Both the position numbers and the translations under genes were made by a program. Of a stretch of DNA of 64,000 nucleotides, positions 1-12,200 are shown piece after piece. The first letter of the stretch is position 1; every line of letters starts with the position of its first letter. Source of the stretch: Axinella damicornis (Eukaryota > Porifera > Demospongiae > Axinellida > Axinellidae); the NCBI GenBank assembly GCA_963931865.1, contig OZ007507.1:12624932-12688931 (forward strand), given 5' to 3'. The notes under the pieces were generated by a model. The model searched no databases, was not told the origin of the DNA, and worked only from the letters and a program-made list of their open reading frames with translations.

Positions 1-40
1 TGTTGGAGTTACGTATGTTATCTCTTGTCTACGTTTACAG

Positions 41-259
41 TAGAGGGTGAGGATTACACAGTGCCATTACCCATAGAGGTGACCTTTTCCAGTGATGCTA
101 GTGTCGGGACAAGTGCCTGTGCTACATTTGGGATAATAAATGACGGCAATCTTGAGTTTGATCATGAGTTTACGGTCAACCTCTCAAGTGTCACTCCCAC
201 TGGACCTGTTCTGTCAGCAATGTCTTCATCGACTACAGTGACCATCGTGGATGATGAAG
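41..259 (+). CDS. Exon 1: CB1 second half
   Basis: Acceptor tttacag, donor gaag|gtatgt, 73 residues, phase 1-1. Shows VEGEDYT, the loop IINDGNLEFDHEF and closing VTIVDDEG. Its A exon lies left of the window. The 3' two thirds is nearly identical to the CB7 B exon at 10134. The 784-bp intron that follows holds nothing I recognise. Confidence 0.88.
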
Positions 260-3200
260 GTATGTACGTATGCATGCTGTTCATTGCCGCATGTGTGCCT
301 TTCCTCGTCCACTTTTCTGCATTGCGACTCCCGAGCAACAAATGATGGAGATGAAAAGACCTGAGATGAGGGCTAATCACTGCTACCATCCCCGGCTATC
401 GTAAACTCATTTGACTCTCTATGTTGGGATAGAGCTGACATACAATATTGTAACATTCTCACCTCTCTGTATGGGGGAACTAGTCTATAGCTGGACACAA
501 GAAAAACCACACTAAACAGTAGCTGGGCCGCCAAGCCTGACTGACAGACTCACTCAGACTCGGACTCTCTCTGTACGGAACTCTGTTGACTCTCATGATT
601 CCAGTACTGATTCTTGGTCTCTCGACAAGCCCACACACTGATACAGCACTGGCTTTTATACAAAGATGATTACATTGTGGTTCCATACAGTCTAGTCTGG
701 AGACATATAATGAGCTGCTTATAGTCACCTAGCTTGTACATAAACAATCAGGGGCATAATGCTGACTCATTAACAGTATCTAATTGAAATAATTTTATCT
801 CAAGGAGAAAGGGTTGCACAAAAGGACTAGCTAGCCTATGTAAGTACTCCCCCACGGTCAACATATGTAAGTCTTTATGACAACATACCATTAGATCATC
901 GTTGAGTGTTTTCCTGACCAAAAAACTCCCAGTGTTACGAAATACCAAACCAGAAAGAGTGAAGTGGGAATGTATAGTATGCTAATACTTTATCATGCAT
1001 GTATAGTGACCTCTACAGAAGAACACTATATACCGCATTGCAGATGATAGTGCTGCAATTCAGATGGTGATGGCTGCTGTGAATGTGACTGAGGATGTGG
1101 CAGGAGGATCAGTAGAGGTGTGTGCAGAGATCACTGGAGTGTCCGGGATGTTGGAGTGTGCAGTGTCAAATACAGCAACATTGTCGAGTACAGACATGAA
1201 AGCAGGTACACAACTTTAATAAAAGCAGTTTACTGCATCTGTGGATGGTTGTGCCTGCACAAGCAATTGCTAGCAAGCCGGCGATACACTTTTACCCTCA
1301 AGTTGTAGCTCACCCTATAACTATAATGCAGAGACATAATATGAAGGGTTGAGAGGTAAAGTGGACCAACCCACAAAACAGTAAATATCCCCCCATAACG
1401 TGGATATCCTCTCAAAATGTGTTTCAGGATCAGAGAGAATCCCTTAGGGTAATTTTAATCCATTTTTATACAAATCGAACAATATCCAGCACTTAGTTTT
1501 GGCATAGTCCACTTTACTTCTGGGCCCTTCATATGCTACTAATCATTTGTTGGTCTGCATTGTCCTGCCTTCACTATGCACTCTTTGTCGCTGGTGGCAT
1601 AATCTTTCAGGCATTGGAACAGATTTTTCTTCAACTGGCTCACTTGAATTCAGTTTTGCTATTGCTGGAGTCACTACTGCCTGTGTTAATATCGCCATCA
1701 TTGATGATGATGACCTGGAGGGGGACCATACTTTCTCTCTTAATTTGGGAGGGACAAACACTCCGAGCTTGGGTGGAGGGACTGGAGGATTTGGGCCTCA
1801 GATTACCACTGCCGTCACTATTCAGGACCCTGAAGGTATTTGATTTACTGAATATGGTACCAGTTAGATTGTGGTAATAAAAATAATGTTAGTGTCCAAT
1901 GTTTTCAGACACCAAGTGGTTGCCAATGGTTGCCTGACACCAGAGGCACCCTGTACTGATGTTCCCATTTATGAAGGGCTATATCGAGTAACACAAATTG
2001 GTTGCCAACAATGTTTGGCTTTTGACAACACTGCTGAATGGACCTGGTTTTGTGATTCAACTTGCATTGTGTTGATGGCGAATGCATACATGGACTACAT
2101 AATTACAACATCATGGACAACTGACAGGGAAGTAATCTTCTGCCTAAGTGGTAGTATCACATCAAGTAAATAGAGTAAAAAATGTAACTCCATCCAGTGG
2201 TAGAAGATTATAGGTGATTAACAGGTTTCCCTAACCACGTATACATCCTCTTCTCTGCAGATGCTACGGTTGTTCTCTCATCTGTTTCGTTTGTGTCTGA
2301 GGGCAGTACCTTCACGGTTACCATTACTCTTGACACATTGGTGTCCGGAACTCTAGACTGTGAGCTGGTCGTAACCTTGGTTCTCACTCCTGACACTGCA
2401 ACAGGTATATATAATCCATAACCATCACTTGGTGTTAACCATTTTTCTGAGCATGTTCCAACCCATTCTCTCTTTCTGGACAGATGCTGACTATAGTGCA
2501 ACAATACGGATGGAAAGTGGCAGTGGCAGTGGCAGTGGTAGTGGCAGTGGCAGCAGTAGTGGTAGTGGAGGACTTCTTATGGGAAGTGGCAGTGGATTTC
2601 TTATGGGAAGTGGCAGTGCAGAGAGTGGTGATTTTGAGGACTTTACAGACCCCCTCACTGTGACATTTCCTCCCGGAAGTGGTAATGGCACTACTATGAC
2701 AGTCACGATAAGTGCAGTTGATGATGCCATAGCAGAGGGTGATGAGGAATTCACAGTATCCGTAGGATCAACCAGTCCAGCAGTCACAGATGGGTCGCCC
2801 ACCTCTCTCACTGTAACAATCTTGGATGATGACCGTAAGTTATCCTGTTGTGATACAAGTTTAGATTTAGTATTAGTAAACCAAACTTTTTGCTTACAAA
2901 AACTTATTACTTACTTATAGAGTTTAACCCTTTAAGCCCCATTGACGTCTAAAGGCGTCATTTAGACCCTATGCACTTGTAGGGCTTCTCGCCAGTCCAA
3001 AAAGAGACCAAAAAGTCTTCAGAGGGCCTAGGGACGACTTTAAGGCCCGAACTCAAAAATTTGGTCAGATTTCGGTGCGCCTCCCCCACTAAACGTACAA
3101 GCGGGGGGGGGTTTCGAAGGGGGGGCGGCAGCCCCCCCCTTCGGCCTGTCGTGGGCGTTTTTTGATTTTAATGAGATTCATTGACCCGAGAATTTTTGAT

Positions 3201-6200
3201 TCTAATGATATTCATAGACCCCACCCAGGGCCTCAAGAAAACCTGCAAATTGGTGGTGTAAGGTGTGCCATCAGTCAGATCTGGCCCAAGTTTAGGGAAA
3301 TGCTGGGCGAAAATCCGGCTGACATCCACCTTTGACCTCCGATTGCTGGCCTTGTGGGGGGTCATGAATATCATTAACGGTATTGCCAGAGGGGTCTCTC
3401 CATGTGTGCGGGCCCCACCAAGTTTGGCCGCTGAGGAGCGAATGCTGTGGGAGAGGAGTACCTACGAAAGTGGTGTGCACTGGATGCATGAAAATGTGTT
3501 GTCTTGGTGGGAAGAATTCGGTGGTTAAAGGGTTAAATCAACCCTCAGCTGGTGAGGGAATTGTATGATATGGCTCAGAGTTTGCAGGTAGATCCAACCC
3601 CGCACTGAGTGTTCAGTGTAGTTGACACCTTCAGATCATGGATGGTCTGGTCAGATTTCCTCTGTGGTTGACTTGTGCAATGATAGTCTGCAATGCCAAA
3701 CCACTCATAAGCACTGTCACAGCAACCATACAGGGTAACCACTGTGTAGTCACATTTAACCCTCTTCCATTTATAGTAGCTAGTCATGCTGTGTATGTGT
3801 CTGTCTGTTACTGCTCTACTGCCTGTACATTAGCCTCATTCCCAAGGGGAACGAGGGTACATTTACCCTAGTGCTGTTACAACAATTCCATTAGGTCAAG
3901 CATTACCATACCCTAGCCTCATCCCACACCATTGGGAACGAGGCTACATTTACCCTAGTGATGTTACCAATAGGCCAAGCGCTGATTGTAGCATAAACAA
4001 CTGCTGCAAACTGAAGCGACACCAACTGAGTTGGCCATTTATTTTGACCCAGGGCAGATGCACTACACTACACACCCAATTACAATAAGGGCAGGCAAGG
4101 CTTTGCACTTTAGTACCTTTTCATCTTTAACCCTTTCACCGTCAGATCCATAAGGCTCATATTAAAGTTACGCTTCTCTCTATTTTCTATGGCACCAAAG
4201 TTGCCTATACCGGTGAAAGGGTTAACTATGTAGTGTCGAGTGATTAATCTCGATGACATTGTTGTTTACTTATTTTTTCCACGTTCAGTTGATGATGTTG
4301 AAATTCTGATGAACACAACCTTGGATTTTGTGTATGAACCTGGAACGATTGATGTTTGTGCTCGAATTGGTGCACTGCCAAGAGGCGGACTCGAAACCAG
4401 CCTGGATGTGACCCTATCCACAGTGGATGGTGCAAAAGCAGGTTTGTACATGGTTAACAACATAAGTAGGGTTTTTTATGATACATTGTAGCTTGTCTCC
4501 ATACCCCCAGTTCTTGCAGTATGTAATAACAGTTAATCCAATTATCTCGTGTGGCATCTGGGGGAAAAGTGGAATAGTTGTGACTTGGTGTACATTGTTA
4601 ACCTGAAGCTGAGAACATATGAATCAAAGTATCTGATATGCTCATTTACTAAAATATTATCAGTAATTCATGGGATTGTGTCAAGGAGACAAAAGAGCCT
4701 TCTATAATAATGTATTATACTGCATATGGGCCAATGTTTCATAACAACATCCAGATGCTTACGTCAGTCACGTAGTTTTATGATCACGTTGACAGCAGAG
4801 TGAGAGTAGGTATAGTTTTGGCTTCAATGTCATTGGTTCATGGAGTACTAGTGAGCAATCCAGGTGTGCAGCTAGGTCCTGCTCTAGCTGAGGCATGGTC
4901 AACAAGGCATGGTCAACAAGCCGAACCAACGGAGTGCTTTTGCTTGTTGGTCAGTGTAATTCGCTGGGGTCCAAAATCCCACAGCATGCATCCAAAGAAG
5001 CACTTCAGCCTGAAAGCAATGCTGGGAAGTGATGCAAAGACACCAATGGAGACAGTGGACTTTTCAGTCCACTCTGCATTGCCAGAGTTCGGTCTCCAGC
5101 CACAAGCAGTTATGAACATTTCGCCTGTGGATGCATGCAGCTTCAACCCTTCTTCACATAATTAGTGCAAGACACTTATGTCATCTTTTGATAAACTAGG
5201 TAGCACAATAATGGACGGATGGATGTCAGATGTAGTATTCTCATGCACTGATTATCATATTAATTTTGTCGCATGATGAAATGTCACAAGTTCTTGCCTC
5301 CTCCTGTGGTGGTATCTTATGTACAAGCCTAGCTATTTATAGTATTGGTACTTATGTTTTTCCCCTTTTCAGTGGCGGGTGAGGATTTTACTTTCCCATC
5401 ACCCCTACAAGTGACGTTTTCCAGTGGTGATATTGTCGGCAGCACTGCCTGTGCTACATTTGATATAATAGATGACAACAATCTCGAGTTTAAGCATGTG
5501 TTTAGAGTTGAACTTGCAAGTGTCACTCCCGTTGGACCAGTGTTTCAACCATTATCCTCATCAACGACTACCGTGATCATCATTGATGATGAAGGTACTG
5601 ATAGTGAATTTTAAGATAGTTATGGACACATGTACATGCAACAGCAGGGCAGGGGAACCAATTTGTCATTGCTGTTGCGGTGATCTGTCAGTCGCCTTAT
5701 AAGTTGCTCATCCATGTTATGCAATACAGTTAACAGTGCTGCAATCCAGATGGTGGTAGCCGCTGTAAATGTGGCTGAGGATGTGGCAGGAGGATCAGTG
5801 GAGGTGTGTGCAGAGATCACAGGAGTGTCCGGGGTGCTGGAGAGTGGAGTATTAAATGCAGCGAGATTGTCGAGTAGAGACCCCAAAGCAAGTATGTGAC
5901 TTCAGTTTATAAGCATCTGTCCACGGAATTATTTTGTATGCTGCTTAGAGCCAGCAGCACTTATGAGATATCAAGTTGCCTTTTTTGGTGAAACCACCAC
6001 TTCAGTATTTTCTTGGGTCGGTGTCTGGAAACCAGAGCCACTAGGCATTGTTGCAGTCATGTTTACTGTACTTGGATCGTACAAATCATTCCAAAATTTG
6101 ACAAAATGGTCAATTTTGGCTGAGTGAACCACAAAATGCAGGAAACTTGAAGATGAAGCCATTCCATGAAGGCTGTTTAATAAAACCCTGTCTGTGAAGG

Positions 6201-9200
6201 TGCTGTGATAGTGTCAAGAGTGTGAGAAATTTATTCAAACCCAAGAACTTGTTAGATGCTCTTACCACTAAGCAAGCAGCTGATGCTCCTCAGCTTGCAG
6301 AGGAGTAATCACCTTCCCTCTATAATGTTATCCTGTTCTCTATTCCTCCCTCCCTGGCCTTTCTTGTTTCCTTCCCTCCCTGTTCCCTCTCTGCTTCAAA
6401 CCCCTACTTCCCCTCCCCTCTTCACTTACTATCTCTCCCTCTCTTCTCTCCCCCTCCTCTCTCTCCTCTCTCCTCTCTCTTCTCTCCCCTCTCCCCCACT
6501 TATCCTCCCCTCCCTCCTCCCACTCTCTCTGTCATGCCTCTCTCCCTCTCCAGGACCAGGACGAAGACGAGGGCCTGGACCATGGCGAGGATGGGGACGA
6601 AGACGAGACCGTGGTGGTGGGCAGGGGATTAGGGGGAGTAGGGAGTGGGGCAAAGGAAGAGGGAGGGGTACACAAAGGAGCATGGGAGAGGGAGAAGGAA
6701 GAGGAGAGAGATGGGAGGAGCATGCACAAATGCAGTTCGGTCCACTGTTATGAGAGGTGGAGTGAGTATGACAGGCCATCAATAAATGCCTCTCAATTTT
6801 TGGGATAAAATCTTCCTGCCTTGTTGTACTTATAGAGATACGTAAAAGGGGACAAAGTTCTGATCACTGTGTAGCCATTTGGCCACACACCTGTAGTCTG
6901 TGCGCTTATGAACTGTTCGTCAGATGAAGGGGATTGGTGGCCCTATTCCAGTTAAAGATTTCTCCTGATTGAAGGTAGCACACCACTACTGAAATACAAT
7001 GGCTTTTGGTGGGCGCAGTGTACTTCTGTACATCTGCTATTTGGATTGTGAAGTTACCTACTGCCATGTTTTTGTCTGCATTGGACTAGTAATTATTTAA
7101 AGTGAATTTCACTGGTTACTCTTGTCGGAACAGATTTTGCCCCGTCTGGCCAACGTATATTCAAGTTTCCACCTGGTGCTGTTGCTCCTGCCTGTATTGA
7201 AGTCCTTATCTTTGATGATTTTGACCTGGAGGGGGACCACACTTTCACTGTTGGTTTGGGAAGGAGAACCTTTCCGAGATTGCGTGGAGGGACTGGAGGA
7301 TTTGGTGCTCAGACAACCACTGCTGTTACTATTCAGGACCCTGAAGGTATGTGATAATGCCTAACATATGTAGCTACTTTGTCCACCATCGTCCCTGTGC
7401 AAGATCTGGAAGATGTGTTACCCGGGTATCACATTCATCTAACATGTCACATTATAACACTTCCTCCTTACTTTAGACTGACAGTAGTGTGCAAATGGTG
7501 GTGGTGTTGGTGGCGGGGGGGGGGGGGGGGGGGGGGGATTGGGGAACGTATTAGAGTGAGACTATGGTATGCCTCTTGGATGACCTCTTAATTGCTTCTA
7601 ATTGGGAAACTTTCAAGTAGCATATTCTTGGATAAGAGGACATTCAACTGGAATTTTTACATACATGGCCTCTATAAAGCTTCCCATTTACTTTCAGTTT
7701 CGTTATCCCTTGCAATAATTGGATAAGAGGACATTCAACTGGCATTTTTGTACATACATGGCCTCTATAAAGCTTCCCATTTACTTTCAGTTTCGTTATC
7801 CCATGCAAATATTGCAACCAAGGCAACCAAAGTTGGTTGCAGCGTGTGAGGATGGACTTCTACTGCTTGTTCAGCTCAAGCATCCACCTGCTGCTAAAAA
7901 ATGACATAACAAGTATTGGTAATATAACCTTAGTTAAGCACATGCACAATATGTGATATACCACGCCTCCTAAGACTATAGAGCCAAATTATTCTCCTTG
8001 GATATATCCTTCAGCCATGCCTCAGGCAAAACTGCATCCACAAAGATATATGGGTGCCTATCTTCCACTGGTCCATGGTCTACCTCTAAGCCATGCTATT
8101 CAAAATTGTTGTTGCCATAATGTTTGAATAAGCTCAACACCAGTAAGTAAACAACTCGCAGTGTAGTGTGTCCCTTTGGTAAAGCCATTGAACAGAAGAC
8201 TAAGCAGCAAACCCCTGGTACTCGGATAGCTACAAGCCTAATTGCACATTCAATGGGCTGCCATTCATGCATGAATGGTGGCCCTTTGAATGTGATATGT
8301 TTAATACTAGAAAGTTAAGGGTAGGCTTGCTTGAACATAATTGTGTTCAAAGCAAGCCTACCCTTCCTAGCATGATCCAAAAGAGGATGTTTGTTCACAT
8401 ATTTATCCGTTCACATATATTTATAGCTTGTTTGAATCCCAGATACGGCAGTTGTACCACATGCAACTGATCACGTCCAAGTGCATCGCAGAACTGTCAG
8501 GTGCTATTGAAGTGAATAGTTTGGTGATTCATGCTTGTTATTCATACCTATCAGCTTTGCATCTGAAGGTTGCTACCTTCTACCACAGTGCGTGGGCGAT
8601 CCTTTGATGTACCGCGGAGGATAAATCGGTTATCCTCCGCTATGACGTAATCGAACCACGCTGTGCTGAGAATCAGAGAGTTGTAGCTGTCTAGCAGCCG
8701 GATCCAGCTACTAACTTGACTTAGAGGTTATGTCTGTGGTAGAAGCCGGATCTACTACGTCGACTTGGAGGTTATGTGGTTTATCCTCCTTGGGAAAGTT
8801 TAGCCTCGGCTTCTCCTTGGCCAAACTTTCCTGCAGAGGATAAATCGCATAACCTCCACGTCGACGTAGTAGATCCTATACTTCCCCAAGTTGTATAAGA
8901 GCATTGACTTACTGTAGGCGCTCCAAATTTGCATCTCCAGAATAATAATTATACTGAATCAGCAGTATCATTTTGGACAAGCCAATGAAATAGTGCCACA
9001 TCATGTAAGCGATCATGTAAACCAATGAAATAGGCCTATTTACGTCATGCGAGCATGTAATCAATGTAATCAACAAAATTGATACCGCTGACTCAGCACA
9101 ACCAAGAAATTGCTCAATATTCACCAGACCTTTCTCCCCGTGAGGGGGGTGTGATCTGGGTGAGAGACTAGATTAGAAAATACGTTTCAGAAAAATCGCT

Positions 9201-12200
9201 AAATGTGACACAAGTTAGTACCATTTCAGAATCCTCAATTTTGACACAGAATTAGAGTGGCGCAAATTTAGAGTGCTTACTGTACCATTGGAAAAACTGT
9301 TTCAATGGGTGAATGATCGACAGGTTTCTATAAACACGTCTTCTCTGCAGATGCGATGGTTAGTCTCCAGACGATTTCTCCTGTGACTGAGGGAAGGAAA
9401 TTCAGGGTTGACGTTGTTCTCAAAACACCCAGAGGTGGATTTCTAGACTGTGACCTGGTTGTGACCTTACTCCTCACTAATGGCACTGCAATGGGTAAAA
9501 CATATACTGAGCACTAAAAGTGTTAGATAACCAAGTGTGCATCAGTCTGCATGCCCTCCTTATTCCGGTAGATGATGACTATAGGGCAGCAGAACCTCTC
9601 AATGTGACATTTTACTTGGGGCGCAGAGGTGCTGCTGAGAGAGCCAGGATAGCTGCAGTGAATGATAACATAGCAGAGGGTGACGAGGAATTCACAGTGT
9701 CCATTGATTCAACCTATCCACCAACCGCACCTGGGACACCTGCTTCTCAGACAGCAACAATTTTGGCCAGTGACCGTAAGTCTAAGGTTTTCGCTGGTGT
9801 GGAAGTTTCACTGTTGATTTACAACCATCCCTCCGTTCTTTGATGCTCAGTTGCTGACGTAGAAATTCAGATGGTGGTGAACATGGATGCTGTTGCTGAA
9901 ACTAATGGGACGATCGATGTCTGTGCTCAAATCGTGACACTACCAGCAGGCAGACTCGGGTCTGACCTGGTGGTGGCTCTGGTCTCATCAAGTACTGATG
10001 GGAAAGCAGGTTTGCAGTATTGACAATGTAGTTTGGTTTCATATCACATTGCAGCTTGTTCCCTGGCCATGTAGCTAGTATACGTACAAGCCTATATTTA
10101 GGGAGGTGTTTGTCCAATGTTTTGTCCCTTCAGTGTTGGGTGAGGACTATACTGAGCCATCTCCCCTACAAGTGACCTTTTTCAGCGGTGATGATGTCAA
10201 TGACACAGCCTGTGCTACGTTTGGGATAATAAATGACGGCAATCTCGAGTTTGATCATGAGTTTACAGTCACCCTCTCAAGTGTCACTCCCACTGGACCT
10301 GTTCTGTCAGCAATGTCTTCATCGACTACGGTGACCATCGTGGATGATGAAGGTGTGCGTACTGTCATGGTGCCATTCTCAATTAATCATTAGTTTGATA
10401 TTTGATATTACAGTAGCTATTCTATTAACAGTGCATGTGAAGTTCATAGGAATACGGTAGCTATGTAATTTTCGGAATGCACAAGCTGCGTATAGTGTGT
10501 ATCACCATAGATAATGGCATACATAATAGTTTGGCTCAAGCCTTCATTTCTCAACTTGTTGTGCAATCGATTCATTGTATAGATATGGTGGCTATGTGGT
10601 GGCCATGGCTTACGGGTTGGTCGGATTCATGTGTGTACGCTTGCATGTACGAACGTTGAAATTGAACGAATGGGATGGCAGTACAGGAGGTTATTATTTG
10701 AGGTTTCTTTTCAGCATTTCAAAGCCCTTCGTGCATGGGCCGGTGTCCGTAGGCTTGGACCATACCTTGAGATGAGAGCCTCTCTGTGATGATAGCATCT
10801 TCCATTGTAGGATCTCACCTATACTCTGGATTGCCAGGCCAGGACTAAAACATACCTCTAGGATGGATATATAGTCTTTCCCCTTTCCATGTCTCCCACA
10901 CACAGTATATTATTTGTGTAGTAAACTGTGCATGTGCAGCTTCATTCAATTCACAAAAGATATGCCCTTTCTGTTCACACTGTAGCTATGAATGCTGATA
11001 TTAGTATGCAGAATTCTACGCTAGTGGTATCTGAGGGCACGGCATCGATAGATGTGTGTGCTGTCATCAATGGAGTAGCAGGAAGTGTGGAAGAAGAAGT
11101 TACAGCTATTCTGACTCTTACCGGTTCCACAAAAGCAGGTAACAGATTGTACCCAACCAATGATGCGTATATGCCTCGTGAGACTTTCAGTTTCATGATG
11201 TCACATCCGGCAATGTCCTTCGGAAATAGGTTCTGCATGATCGTAAAGGTGGGATAGGGCACAGGGAAAATTCCTGTAAATACGGGACTGGACGGGCACC
11301 ATCATCATCAAATTTACTCCGTGATTGCGCTGTCCACTCGGCCGTTTGAGTCCATGGTAGGAACACTTGAATATTACTATGGCACTCCTCTAAGCAGCAG
11401 AAAAAGCCAATTAACGATGATACTCCCACTACAGACTCGAACAAGTGAGCGGACGGTGTTGATACGCGGCCGCTCTGACAGTTGTGGTACCTGCCCATTC
11501 CCATATCTTTTTTCCTGGGGGCAAGCAGCATGGACGTGTCTAAGCTTGGCTGTGAAAATGCCCTCGGTTGGAACCGGGTGGGTCACATCTCAGTTTAAGC
11601 GTAAATGGACCTAGACACTCTCACCTTGTATAGCCTTGAATTCCAGTGATCAAGGTCCATAATTCTGCTAGAGCAAGTCATCACTGTGGGAGCACCTTGA
11701 TCGAATACTCGGGTTAGTGGGAATCACAAATGTACAGTCATGTACTTACAATGGCCGGGTGCAGTTCTGCGTGCAGTTTAGAGGATGAAAACCCAGCAGG
11801 CCCTTTGTCTACATAACATTTTACAAGTAGCTGAGCTCGCTTCGCTCGCTCAGCTACTTCACCCTCGTTCGCCTACCGTGCGTAATCCGGCGCCGGACAG
11901 CTCAGTGCAGACTGCAGAGCTGCTCCCCGATTGCGTCCGCTTCAGCTGCTGCTCGCCGCTTGCGTCCGCGCTTCAGCTGCTGCTCGCCGCTTGCGTCCGC
12001 GCTTCAGCTGCTGCTCCCGGGGCCGATTGCGCGGCATCCGCTTCAACTGCTGCTCCCCCTTTGCCTCCACTTCCAGCTGCTGCTCCCCGATTGCGCCCGC
12101 TTCATCTGCTGCTCGCCGCTGGCATCCGCTTCAGCTGCTGCTCCCGATCGCGTCCACTTCGGCTGCTACTCCCCGATTGCGTCCGCTTCAACTGCTGCTC

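Noticed and set aside
2491..2811. Pro/Leu-rich minus-strand ORF
   Set aside because: It is the antisense of the Ser-Gly repeat in exon 5, which has splice sites, phase and Calx-beta homology on the plus strand.
6256..6782. Ser/Leu/Pro-rich and Arg/Gly-rich ORFs on both strands
   Set aside because: Low-complexity translations of the pyrimidine and purine tracts.
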